Positions 40,532 through 49,230 of a stretch of 64,000 nt of DNA are shown here, piece after piece; the stretch's first letter is position 1; every line of letters begins with the position of its first letter. Both the position numbers and the translations under genes were made by a program. The stretch lies in NCBI RefSeq assembly GCF_900177425.1, contig NZ_LT840184.1:2046238-2110237 (forward strand), written 5' to 3'. The DNA comes from Paenibacillus uliginis N3/975. Its GTDB lineage: Bacteria; Bacillota; Bacilli; Paenibacillales; Paenibacillaceae. Under the pieces are notes generated by a model, which worked only from the letters and a program-made list of their open reading frames with translations, made no database searches and had not been told where the DNA came from.

Positions 40532-41928
40532 GAGTGAAACGATTTATCGTCGATACAATGCCAGAGGCTATGCAGCACATTCGGAACGAACTCGGTAGTG
40601 ATGCGGTAATTCTCAGCTCGAAGGAGATTAAAGTTGGCGGCTTTATGGGGATATTCACCAAAAAAAAGATCGAAGTCATCGCTGCTCTAGATAAAGAAGA
40701 CAAATCGAACCAAGACAAGCCTGCCACACCATCGGTTCAAGTTCCAAGAAATTCAGTTCCGCAGGCGTATAAGAAGACAGCCGTAAGCACCCAGCCTGCA
40801 GGACCGAACAGGCTGGGTGTACCAGGCGATTCGGAAAAAGCGTTTGATCATCCTGAGCAGATGTCCAATCGAGAGCGGGCTGCGGTAGATTTTGCCGCAG
40901 CTTTAGCGCAGGCTGCAGCTGGCGGACAACAGCCCGCTGAACTGAGTGAGCAGCCTCTCATCAGTGCATATGAGCGTGAATCAGCAGAATCCGCAATTCC
41001 GGTACCAGCTTCAGCTGATCCAGTGTCACAGTCTGAAGCGAGAAACAGCGCAGAACAGAAGATGCTTGATGAGCTCCGAGAGATGAAGGAGTGGATTGCC
41101 CGTCTTTCCCGTCAAAATCTGGTCAATCCGGAGCTTCCGGAGTCACTCGAAAGCATTCGGGAACAGTTGATAAGACAGGATCTAACTGATCAACTGTCGG
41201 AAGTCTGGCTGAATAACGCGATGGATGAATGGGTGGCAAGTAATAAGACATTATCTGATGAGCAGCTGCGCGCGTCTATCTATCGCCAGATGGAGTCATT
41301 TTTGGAGGGGCGGTTCGGTGGCGGTATACAGAGAGCTACCCGGATTGTTTATATTGCAGGGCCGACCGGCGTGGGCAAGACGACAACAATAGCCAAGCTG
41401 GCGGCAGAGCAATTGTTCAAGTACCAGCGAAAGGTTGGCTTTATAACATCCGACACCTATCGCATTTCAGCTGTAGACCAACTAAGAACATATGCATCCA
41501 TATTAAATGTGCCGCTTGAGGTGGTACAGTCTCCTGGTGATATGCAGCGGGCGATGCATCGTCTGGAAGATTGCGATTTGATTTTGATGGACACAGCGGG
41601 GCGCAATTACCGCAACGAACTTCTGGTCTCCGAATTGCAGAGTCTAATGGCACCATCAGATCATAGTGAAACTTATCTTGTACTTAGTCTGACATCCAAA
41701 AGCAGTGATATGGTCGAAATTACAGATCACTTCAGCAAGTTCGGACTGGATAAGGTGATTTTCACCAAGCTGGATGAAACCGGAAGCTGTGGTCCACTGT
41801 TCAATCTGTTGAATGCACACCCGTTAAAGGTGTCTTACATGACGAATGGTCAAAATGTGCCTGACGATCTGCTAATGCCTGATACAACGATGCTTTCCCG
41901 GATGCTACTTGGAGAATTGCGGACATGA
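40528..41928 (+). CDS. flhF: Flagellar placement GTPase FlhF
   Basis: FlhF is an SRP-type GTPase that sets flagellar number and position. The 466-residue product has a basic N-terminus, a long Ala/Glu/Gln-rich linker (about 60-175), an N-domain and a C-terminal G-domain with Walker A GPTGVGKTTT (278-287), SDTYRISAVDQLR, ILMDTAGRN and TKLDETGSCG. It overlaps flhA and flhG by 4 nt each, so the three are translationally coupled. Confidence 0.96.
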   Translation: MRVKRFIVDTMPEAMQHIRNELGSDAVILSSKEIKVGGFMGIFTKKKIEVIAALDKEDKSNQDKPATPSVQVPRNSVPQAYKKTAVSTQPAGPNRLGVPGDSEKAFDHPEQMSNRERAAVDFAAALAQAAAGGQQPAELSEQPLISAYERESAESAIPVPASADPVSQSEARNSAEQKMLDELREMKEWIARLSRQNLVNPELPESLESIREQLIRQDLTDQLSEVWLNNAMDEWVASNKTLSDEQLRASIYRQMESFLEGRFGGGIQRATRIVYIAGPTGVGKTTTIAKLAAEQLFKYQRKVGFITSDTYRISAVDQLRTYASILNVPLEVVQSPGDMQRAMHRLEDCDLILMDTAGRNYRNELLVSELQSLMAPSDHSETYLVLSLTSKSSDMVEITDHFSKFGLDKVIFTKLDETGSCGPLFNLLNAHPLKVSYMTNGQNVPDDLLMPDTTMLSRMLLGELRT

Positions 41929-42812
41929 CAGATCAGGCACAATCTCTCAGACAGCTGGTGTCTGCTAAAGTGCCGAATCGCTCTGCGGGTTCCTCGAAAA
42001 AAACAGCCCAAATCATAACGATTACGAGTGGTAAAGGTGGTGTTGGAAAGTCCAATTTCACACTAAACTTTGCTCTAACACTCAGATCTTTGGGGCGGAA
42101 GGTGCTTGTGTTTGATGCCGATATCGGCATGGCAAATATTGATGTTCTAATGGGGGTGTCCTCCCGATTTAGCCTTTATCACGTACTGCGAAAAGAAAAG
42201 AGTATTCACGATGTTATCCAATATGGACCAGAAGGGCTTCCTTACATAGCCGGCGGCTCGGGAATAGCCGATATGATCTCCTTATCAGAGGATGATCTGA
42301 ATTATTTTGTATCTCAAATCGAACTTATCTCATCTGAAATGGATTACATCTTATTCGATACTGGCGCCGGATTGTCCAAAGAGAACATGAAATTTATAAC
42401 ATCTGCTGACCAATGCCTGGTTGTGACCACACCGGAACCGACTTCGATCACTGACGCTTACGCTTTGATCAAGGTCGTTCATGGAAGTGATCCTGAAGTA
42501 CCGTTTACTCTGGTTGTGAACCGGGCTGGAGACGAAACAGAAGCCCGCCAAGCATCGGACAAGATCCTTTTAACAGCACACCGTTTTCTGGATTTGGACA
42601 TTAAGATGCTGGGATATGTTACGGACGATCCATATGTTGTGAAATCCGTCAAACGTCAGGTTCCGTTTTCTCTTGCTTTTCCTAGGTGTGAAGCGTCCCG
42701 CGATATACAGCGGCTTGCACTGCGTTACCTGGCTGTTCCGGCAGCTCCGCCGGAATCCGGCCCCCTTACGGGAATCAAAGGATTTATGCAGAGATGGCTT
42801 AAACGAACATAA
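41925..42812 (+). CDS. flhG: MinD-like ATPase FlhG (YlxH)
   Basis: FlhG stimulates the FlhF GTPase and controls flagellar number. The 295-residue product has the N-terminal activator-type segment (DQAQSLRQLV), the deviant Walker A motif SGKGGVGKSN (35-44), VFDADIGMANIDVLMG and LFDTGAGLSKEN. A C-terminal basic amphipathic helix (GFMQRWLKRT) fits membrane targeting. The position after flhF is as in B. subtilis. Confidence 0.95.
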   Translation: MTDQAQSLRQLVSAKVPNRSAGSSKKTAQIITITSGKGGVGKSNFTLNFALTLRSLGRKVLVFDADIGMANIDVLMGVSSRFSLYHVLRKEKSIHDVIQYGPEGLPYIAGGSGIADMISLSEDDLNYFVSQIELISSEMDYILFDTGAGLSKENMKFITSADQCLVVTTPEPTSITDAYALIKVVHGSDPEVPFTLVVNRAGDETEARQASDKILLTAHRFLDLDIKMLGYVTDDPYVVKSVKRQVPFSLAFPRCEASRDIQRLALRYLAVPAAPPESGPLTGIKGFMQRWLKRT

Positions 42813-42852
42813 TGATTCTTTTTTGACAATAAGGGAACTGAGGTGGACTCCA

Positions 42853-44235
42853 ATGACGCCATTTCGTGTACTGGTGGTAGATGATTCTCCGTTTATGAGA
42901 AAAATCATTTCGGATCTGATCGAACGGGATCACAGGTTTCGAGTAACGGGCACAGCAAATAACGGCAGAGAAGCCGTAGCAAAAGCCATGGAACTAAACC
43001 CCGATATCATTACGATGGATGTAGAAATGCCCGAAATGAATGGTCTTGACGCGCTCAGAACAATTATGGAGGCCGGACCAAGGGCAGTCATTATGCTGTC
43101 AGGCGTTAATGAGCAAGGGATGCGGGAAACGATATTAGCTCTGGAATTTGGGGCCTTTGATTTTATACGCAAGCCTTCCATATCTAATGCTCAGGATATT
43201 GAGCAAGTTGGTCAGGAGCTGCTTATGCAACTGAATGCAGCGGTGCAGGCCAAAGCACGGAGGGCATTGTGGGAGGAAGAAGAGCAGAAGCGACAGGATA
43301 TCCCAAAGGCTATTCTTCTTCCGCCAAGGCCTTCCGATCGACAGCCTCTGTTCGGTTCAGATGATCAGCGAACGTTCGCAACCTCAAAGTCATTTCATAA
43401 AGATATGAAAGGCTCTCATCGGGACAACCAGGTGGAGTTGCGTGCGAGACTTCCAAATTCGATGAAGCAGGTATCAGGCGCTGCGGATTCCGGACTAAAT
43501 CAAAACAATAACAACTTACGCCACACTTCTGCAGGAAAGGCGGTTACTCCTTTAGTTGGGCGAAAAACGTTTGAAGCATGTAAAAGCCATCCTGTTCTCA
43601 GGAAATCAGAAGTGAAGAGTGTTCCCCACCAGGACCGCTCAATGGATCAAAGCTTCACTCAATTAGTTGCGGTCGGGTGCTCGACCGGGGGGCCAAGGGC
43701 GCTGAAAACCTTCCTGGAGAAAATTCCAGGTGATTTCCCGGCGCCGATCGTCATCGTGCAGCACATGCCTCCGAATTTTACGAAATCTCTGGCGCAGCGC
43801 CTCGATTCGTTTAGTGCGATCGAGGTCGTTGAGGCTTGTGATGAGATGGAATTAAAGCCGGGAGCAGCTTATATCGCTCCAGGCGGGATCCATATGAGGA
43901 TATCCCAATCGGATGGGAAGTACCGCATTACAACTCATAAGGATGAACCATGCAACGGACATCGCCCTTCGGTAGACGTGTTGTTCGAGTCTCTACTGCC
44001 TCTTACTTCCCTGAAACGGCATGCTGTGATTATGACGGGAATGGGAAGTGACGGAGCGAGAATGATGAAACAACTTTACGATTCTGGAGTTACTTCAACA
44101 TTCGCTGAAAGCGAGGAGACCTGTGTTGTGTATGGAATGCCTCGATCTGCCGTGGAGTTGGGCTGTGTAAGTTATATTCTGCCGCTGCAAGAAATTGCAG
44201 GGAAATTGGTTCAAGCAGTAAATATCGGTAAGTGA
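42853..44235 (+). CDS. cheB: Chemotaxis methylesterase CheB, long-linker form
   Basis: CheB removes methyl groups from receptors for adaptation. I start at ATG 42853 after GAGGTGG, giving MTPFRVLVVDDSPFMRK; the open frame extends upstream into flhG without a plausible start. The receiver domain (1-125) has Asp56 in IITMDVEMPEMNG. The methylesterase domain (about 265-460) has the catalytic Ser in VGCSTGGPRAL, His in IVQHMPPNF and Asp in MTGMGSDGARMM. The 460-residue length exceeds that of B. subtilis CheB (357) because of a hydrophilic linker of about 140 residues. Confidence 0.95.
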   Translation: MTPFRVLVVDDSPFMRKIISDLIERDHRFRVTGTANNGREAVAKAMELNPDIITMDVEMPEMNGLDALRTIMEAGPRAVIMLSGVNEQGMRETILALEFGAFDFIRKPSISNAQDIEQVGQELLMQLNAAVQAKARRALWEEEEQKRQDIPKAILLPPRPSDRQPLFGSDDQRTFATSKSFHKDMKGSHRDNQVELRARLPNSMKQVSGAADSGLNQNNNNLRHTSAGKAVTPLVGRKTFEACKSHPVLRKSEVKSVPHQDRSMDQSFTQLVAVGCSTGGPRALKTFLEKIPGDFPAPIVIVQHMPPNFTKSLAQRLDSFSAIEVVEACDEMELKPGAAYIAPGGIHMRISQSDGKYRITTHKDEPCNGHRPSVDVLFESLLPLTSLKRHAVIMTGMGSDGARMMKQLYDSGVTSTFAESEETCVVYGMPRSAVELGCVSYILPLQEIAGKLVQAVNIGK

Positions 44236-44258
44236 ACTCATAGAGGAGGTGTCTCGCA

Positions 44259-46337
44259 ATGGACATGAATCAGTATCTATCCATGTTTATTGATGAGTCG
44301 AATGATCATCTGCAATCATTAAATGAAAACATGCTTCAACTAGAAAGCAACCCGAGTGACTTGGGTATTGTACAGGTGATCTTCCGGTCAGCCCATACCC
44401 TGAAGGGGATGGCGGCCACCATGGGTTTTGAAGATCTCGCTTCCCTTACACACCAGATGGAGAATGTACTGGATCTGGTTCGGAACGAAAAGCTGAAAAT
44501 GCAGGATTTTATTTTTGACACCCTTTTTAAAAGCTTGGATGCGCTCGAATCGATGGTACAGGATATCGTACAGGGTGGTGAAGGGAAGGCTGATGTCTCC
44601 TCTATAGTAGCTTCACTTCAAGCGATTGTTCGCGGTGAAGGAGCTGGAGTCTCTTCGGCCGCTGCCGTTTCAGCAGAATCCGCAAACAGCACACCTGCTT
44701 ATCCGGGCATTGAATTGGACGAATTCCAATTTTCTGTTTTGGATCAATCCATTACAGAAGGTCATAAGGTGCTCTACATTCAGGTTCAACTGCGTGAAGA
44801 CTGTCAGCTCAAGGCTGTCAGAGCGTATATGGTGTTTGAACTGCTGGAAAGAGCCGGTGAAATCGTTAAGACTTATCCGGATGTTGAGGATATCGAGCAG
44901 GGTGAGTTTGACCGTGTCTTCTCAATGTACTTTATCACTCAAAAAAATGCAGCGGATCTTGAAAGCCAAATTATGAATATTTCAGAGGTTGACTCGGTGA
45001 CGGTTGCGGATCTTGATCATGAATCCCTGCAGCAGATGGTTTTACAAAGTGCGGCAGCAGTTGAAGCAGTCGAGAAAGAAAACTCTGCGAGCACTCCATC
45101 ACCTGCAGCAGCAGGTGCGTCAAAAGTCGAGTCAGCGGAATCAGTTTCACCTAAGACCGCTGCCAAAAATAACGGCGCCAGTGTCCCATCAAGAACGATC
45201 CGTGTTGATATCGAGCGCTTGGATGTTTTGATGAACCTCTTTAGTGAGCTGTTGATCGACCGTGCGCGCTTGGAGCAGCTGGCAAATGAAGCGAAGAACC
45301 AGGATTTGACCGATACGGTCGAGCATATGAGCCGTGTCAGTAGCGACCTTCAAAATATCGTTCTGAAACTGCGGATGGTTCCCGTAGATACTGTGTTTAA
45401 CCGTTTTCCGCGGATGGTCCGCGATCTTGCCAAATCTCTCGATAAAAAAATTGACTTGATTATTACCGGTGCGGAAACGGAACTTGACCGTACGGTTATT
45501 GATGAAATCGGGGATCCGTTAGTTCACTTGATACGGAATTCTGTTGACCATGGTGTAGAACCGATTGCTGATCGGTTAGCTGCCGGTAAATCGGAAACCG
45601 GAACCGTTCATCTCCGGGCATTTCACAGCGGAAATCATGTATTTATTGAGATCGAAGATGATGGTCGTGGAATCATCCGGGATAATATCATCAAAAGCGC
45701 CATTAACAAAGGCGTTGTAACCGAAGAACAAGCTGCAGCAATGTCAGACGAAGAAGCTCACCAGCTTCTGTTCGCACCGGGTTTCAGTACAGCTGAGAAA
45801 ATTTCGGATGTGTCCGGACGGGGAGTTGGCCTTGATGTTGTAAAATCAAAAATTAATTCCCTTGGCGGCAACGTTACGATTTACTCAACACCAGGAAAAG
45901 GAACGAACTTCTCGGTACAGCTTCCACTTACGCTTTCTATTATTGCTGCCATGCTTATTAAGATGGGATCCGAAAAATTCGCGATTCCACTGACTTCAAT
46001 TGTGGAAACAGGAATTATTAAAAAAGGACAAATCCGTACCGTTCACGGCAGCCGTATGATTCAATTCAGAGAGTCTCACATACCGCTTATTTCACTGAGC
46101 CGTGTATTTAATGTTCCGAATTTTGATGAACAGTCTGAAGAAGAAACGGAAATTGTCGTTATTCGCAAGGGTGACCGTTTGGCAGCTTTGGCGATCGACG
46201 ATTTTATTGGTCAGAGTGAGATTGTTATTAAAAATCTGGGTAAATACCTGCCTTCGATACAAGGCATTTCTGGCGCAACCATCCTTGGCGATGGACAAGT
46301 AGCACTCATCATAGATCCGAATGCTTTTATCAAGTAA
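44259..46337 (+). CDS. cheA: Chemotaxis histidine kinase CheA
   Basis: CheA phosphorylates CheY and CheB in response to receptor state. The 692-residue product has the P1 Hpt domain with the phosphoryl-accepting His46 (FRSAHTLKGMAATMGF), a P2 CheY-binding region, an Ala/Ser-rich linker (about 265-310), the dimerisation domain, the ATPase domain (HLIRNSVDHGVE, IEDDGRGI, GRGVGLDVV) and a C-terminal CheW-like domain (IPLTSIVETGIIKKGQI). GAGGAGGTG precedes the ATG. Confidence 0.97.
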   Translation: MDMNQYLSMFIDESNDHLQSLNENMLQLESNPSDLGIVQVIFRSAHTLKGMAATMGFEDLASLTHQMENVLDLVRNEKLKMQDFIFDTLFKSLDALESMVQDIVQGGEGKADVSSIVASLQAIVRGEGAGVSSAAAVSAESANSTPAYPGIELDEFQFSVLDQSITEGHKVLYIQVQLREDCQLKAVRAYMVFELLERAGEIVKTYPDVEDIEQGEFDRVFSMYFITQKNAADLESQIMNISEVDSVTVADLDHESLQQMVLQSAAAVEAVEKENSASTPSPAAAGASKVESAESVSPKTAAKNNGASVPSRTIRVDIERLDVLMNLFSELLIDRARLEQLANEAKNQDLTDTVEHMSRVSSDLQNIVLKLRMVPVDTVFNRFPRMVRDLAKSLDKKIDLIITGAETELDRTVIDEIGDPLVHLIRNSVDHGVEPIADRLAAGKSETGTVHLRAFHSGNHVFIEIEDDGRGIIRDNIIKSAINKGVVTEEQAAAMSDEEAHQLLFAPGFSTAEKISDVSGRGVGLDVVKSKINSLGGNVTIYSTPGKGTNFSVQLPLTLSIIAAMLIKMGSEKFAIPLTSIVETGIIKKGQIRTVHGSRMIQFRESHIPLISLSRVFNVPNFDEQSEEETEIVVIRKGDRLAALAIDDFIGQSEIVIKNLGKYLPSIQGISGATILGDGQVALIIDPNAFIK

Positions 46338-46395
46338 TTATGGGCTGATTAAGGACACCTGGATTTGAGGTGTGAACATATAGGGAGGGTTTAAC

Positions 46396-46857
46396 ATGGG
46401 AGAAGAATTGAAAGTGATCGTCTTCAAGCTTGGAAGCGAAGAGTACGGGATAGAGGTGGAAAAGGTACAGACCATTGAGCGTCTGATGCCGATTACACGC
46501 GTGCCGAAAACATATGCTTTCGTAAAGGGAGTCGTAAACCTGCGTGGCGTTGTCATTCCTGTTATTGATCTTCGCGGACGATTTGGTCTGCAAGAGGCTG
46601 AGCACACAGATCAGACTCGGATCATTATTGTAGCGGTGAATGAAATGCAGGTCGGCTTTATCGTTGACTCGGCAAGCGATGTCATCGATCTGAACAGCGA
46701 CAGCATTGATACACCTCCTGAAGTGGTCGGCGGCGTTAAAGCGAAATACTTGCGCGGCGTTGCAAAAATCGGTGAGGAGCGTCTGCTCGTTATGCTTAAC
46801 TTGTCTGAAGTTCTGAACAAAAGTGAAATTATACAGCTTGAAGGCTTAGAGGATTAG
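46396..46857 (+). CDS. cheW: Chemotaxis coupling protein CheW
   Basis: CheW links receptors to CheA. The 153-residue product has the SH3-like CheW fold (VFKLGSEEYGIEVEKVQTIE, ITRVPKTYAFVKGVVNLRGVVIPVIDLRGRFG as separate blocks, VGFIVDSASDVI). AGGGAGGG precedes the ATG. cheC follows 3 bp after the stop. Confidence 0.97.
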   Translation: MGEELKVIVFKLGSEEYGIEVEKVQTIERLMPITRVPKTYAFVKGVVNLRGVVIPVIDLRGRFGLQEAEHTDQTRIIIVAVNEMQVGFIVDSASDVIDLNSDSIDTPPEVVGGVKAKYLRGVAKIGEERLLVMLNLSEVLNKSEIIQLEGLED

Positions 46858-46860
46858 GCA

Positions 46861-47487
46861 GTGGAACTTTTCAAGTATGATAAGGACCTCAAAATGGACG
46901 TCCTTAAAGAGGTTGGGAATATCGGGGCAGGCAATGCCGCAACCGCCCTTTCTCAGCTCTTGAACAAGCCGGTTGATATGGCCGTACCGATGGTTCAACT
47001 ACTTTCTTTTGAAGAAATCGCTGAAAGTGTAGGTGGAGCCGAAAGGATCGTACTCGCTGTTTTCTTGCGGGTAGAGGGAGAAGCACCCGGAAATCTGTTC
47101 TTTATTATGAGTCCTGAGGCAGGTAAAAAACTTCTTCAGCGTCTGGCTGGTCTAGAAGTGTCGGTAGACAATGATTTTTCTGAAATGGAACTATCAGCGA
47201 TAAATGAGATTGGTAACATCTTGGCGGGATCATACTTGTCCTCTCTGGCAGACTTTACAAAATTGGTTATGACACCGACCGTACCTGGATTGGCGATAGA
47301 CATGGCGGGAGCGATATTAAGCTACGGTCTCCTGCAGTTTGGTGAAATGGGGGATGATGCCCTGTTGATCAACACGACGTTCTTGGAAGGACATCATGAA
47401 GTTGAGGGGCAGTTTTTCCTAATACCTGACCCTCAGTCATTTGCTCAAATATTCGAAGCTTTGGGAGTGCCTCTAGAGAATGATTGA
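46861..47487 (+). CDS. cheC: CheY-P phosphatase CheC
   Basis: CheC dephosphorylates CheY-P and is stimulated by CheD. The 208-residue product starts at GTG, and the two phosphatase motifs, each with Glu and Asn on a helix, are LKEVGNIGAGNAATALSQL and LSAINEIGNILAGSYLSSL. The length is normal. It overlaps cheD by 8 nt, in keeping with their complex. Confidence 0.96.
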   Translation: MELFKYDKDLKMDVLKEVGNIGAGNAATALSQLLNKPVDMAVPMVQLLSFEEIAESVGGAERIVLAVFLRVEGEAPGNLFFIMSPEAGKKLLQRLAGLEVSVDNDFSEMELSAINEIGNILAGSYLSSLADFTKLVMTPTVPGLAIDMAGAILSYGLLQFGEMGDDALLINTTFLEGHHEVEGQFFLIPDPQSFAQIFEALGVPLEND

Positions 47488-47977
47488 CGAACAAAGTGTA
47501 GTGAAAGTGGCGATGGCGGATTTAAACGTCGCGGGTTCCAGCGGAATTTTACGTACAACTGGTCTAGGCTCATGTGTGGGGCTGACTCTTTACGATCCGC
47601 TGTTGAAGATCGGAGGTATGGCTCATGTCATGCTCCCCTCTTCTTCCATCGCTAGAGAAGGCCAACTGAACTTGGCCAAGTATGCAGATACGGCGCTTCC
47701 AGTCCTTCTGAACAAGCTGAAAGAAATGGGAGCTTCCCATAGCAGGCTGGTAGCGAAGATGGCCGGCGGAGCTCAGATGTTTGCATTTGCGGGTGCTGGT
47801 GACAGTATGAGGATCGGGCCCCGAAATGTGGAATCTTGTAAAGCAGGGTTAGAACAGATGGGTATTCCGCTAATTGGTGAAGATACCGGAGGAAATTACG
47901 GACGAACTGTGGAATTGAACTGCACAACGGGTAAATTTACCATACGTAGTGTACAAAAGGGCATAAAGGAATTGTAG
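47480..47977 (+). CDS. cheD: Chemoreceptor glutamine deamidase CheD
   Basis: CheD deamidates receptor glutamines and activates CheC. The 165-residue product has the catalytic Cys in LGSCVGLTLYDP, the His in GGMAHVMLP, and the later KMAGGAQMF and GGNYGRTVELN blocks. The start overlaps the end of cheC. The family call is clear. Confidence 0.96.
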   Translation: MIDEQSVVKVAMADLNVAGSSGILRTTGLGSCVGLTLYDPLLKIGGMAHVMLPSSSIAREGQLNLAKYADTALPVLLNKLKEMGASHSRLVAKMAGGAQMFAFAGAGDSMRIGPRNVESCKAGLEQMGIPLIGEDTGGNYGRTVELNCTTGKFTIRSVQKGIKEL

Positions 47978-47979
47978 CT

Positions 47980-48396
47980 ATGATAGGAAAACTTCGTTTT
48001 TATCTATGGGCCGGTTTTACCGGGTTTATACTCACGTTTCTTTTTACTGTACGCAATAATTTATGGTTAACAAGTTTTAACCGGGCTTTGATTGCATTTG
48101 CGGTATGGTTTGTATTGGCGTACCTGCTTAAATGGGTCTTCAATTTGGCCTCCGCACCTGCTAAAGGCTCTGACGGGGAAAGTGAGCGCTCTGGCAGCAT
48201 CCCTGAAGAGCAGCTGGGCAACAGACTGGATTTGACAACGCCAGATGAAGACAAGGAATTGATGAATCTCATTAAACCTGAACCAGAGCAAGATCAAGAA
48301 GGAAACGGATTTGTTCCGTTAGATCCTCCTAAGCTGGTTTCAACTAAGGATCCCGAAGAACTGGCCAAGGCCGTTCGTCACCTGACAGAAAAATAA
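47980..48396 (+). CDS. Two-segment membrane protein between cheD and sigD, function unknown
   Basis: The 138-residue product has a short basic N-terminus, two membrane segments (about 8-27 and 36-54) and a soluble, acidic C-terminal part (about 60-138) with EDKELMNLIKPEPE and a final DPEELAKAVRHLTEK helix. B. subtilis has no gene here; cheD is followed by sigD. I do not recognise the family. The 2-bp gap to cheD and 15-bp gap to sigD place it firmly in the operon, so it is made together with the chemotaxis proteins. Confidence 0.75.
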   Translation: MIGKLRFYLWAGFTGFILTFLFTVRNNLWLTSFNRALIAFAVWFVLAYLLKWVFNLASAPAKGSDGESERSGSIPEEQLGNRLDLTTPDEDKELMNLIKPEPEQDQEGNGFVPLDPPKLVSTKDPEELAKAVRHLTEK

Positions 48397-48411
48397 GGAT
48401 GGTGAAGGCAA

Positions 48412-49200
48412 TTGGACGAGCGCAAAGCTTCTCCCCTCAACCATGTTGATTTATGGGTTGCATGGAAGGAAGATGGAGACCAAGAAGCGAAAAAGAAACT
48501 AATCGAAAATCATTTACACATCGTTGACTATGTTTCAAGCCGTTTGGCAATTGGACTTCCCCGAAATGTGTCAAAAGGAGACCTGGCGAGCAATGGTGTT
48601 ATGGGTCTGATTGATGCCATTGAGAAGTTTGATTATAAACGTGGATTGCAGTTTGAAACTTACGCATCATGGCGAGTTCGAGGTGCCATTCTGGATTCGC
48701 TCCGGCAGGGGGATTGGGTCCCGCGTTCCGTTCGAGAGAAAGCAAAAAAAATCGAATCGGCATACCAGCAGCTTGAGCAAAAATATTTACGAACGGTCAG
48801 TGATTCCGAGATGAGTGACTACCTCGAAGTTTCTGAAAAAGAATTTAGACATATGCTGCAAGAAGTTGCGGTGATGACACTAAGCTCTCTGGAGGATCCG
48901 ATCCGTGAAGAAGAATCGGAAACTCGAATGTCGCTTTTGGTGGATGAAAAGGCAAAAAATCCTGACCATAAAGTACATGAATTTTATTTGCAGGAAGCTC
49001 TAGTTAAAGGAATTGGCAAGTTGACGGAAAAAGAAAGAACAGTCGTCTCCTTGCTGTATTATGAAGATTTGTCGCTCAGTGAAATTGCCGAAGTCATGTC
49101 GCTGTCTCCCTCGAGAATATCGCAGCTACATTCCAAAGCGATTCTAAGGCTCAGAGCCACGCTTGATAAAGATCGGGATTTATTGATGCAGAACGATTGA
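48412..49200 (+). CDS. sigD: Flagellar/motility sigma factor SigD (FliA/WhiG family)
   Basis: SigD directs transcription of flagellin and other late motility genes. The 262-residue product starts at TTG 48412. Region 2 (VDYVSSRLAIGLPRNVSKGDLASNGVMGLIDAIEKFD in parts, ETYASWRVRGAILDSLRQ), region 3 (REKAKKIESAYQQLEQKYLR) and region 4 (LTEKERTVVSLLYYEDLSLSEIAEVMSLSPSRISQLHSKAI in parts) are complete. As in B. subtilis it lies near the 3' end of the fla/che operon, a place known there to affect SigD levels. Confidence 0.96.
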   Translation: MDERKASPLNHVDLWVAWKEDGDQEAKKKLIENHLHIVDYVSSRLAIGLPRNVSKGDLASNGVMGLIDAIEKFDYKRGLQFETYASWRVRGAILDSLRQGDWVPRSVREKAKKIESAYQQLEQKYLRTVSDSEMSDYLEVSEKEFRHMLQEVAVMTLSSLEDPIREEESETRMSLLVDEKAKNPDHKVHEFYLQEALVKGIGKLTEKERTVVSLLYYEDLSLSEIAEVMSLSPSRISQLHSKAILRLRATLDKDRDLLMQND

Positions 49201-49230
49201 CGCTTGCCAATTTGGAAGGGGGTTCCTGAA

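Noticed and set aside
42673..42852. N-terminal extension of cheB into flhG
   Set aside because: The extension is the flhG sequence in another frame; ATG 42853 has a ribosome binding site and starts the receiver domain correctly.
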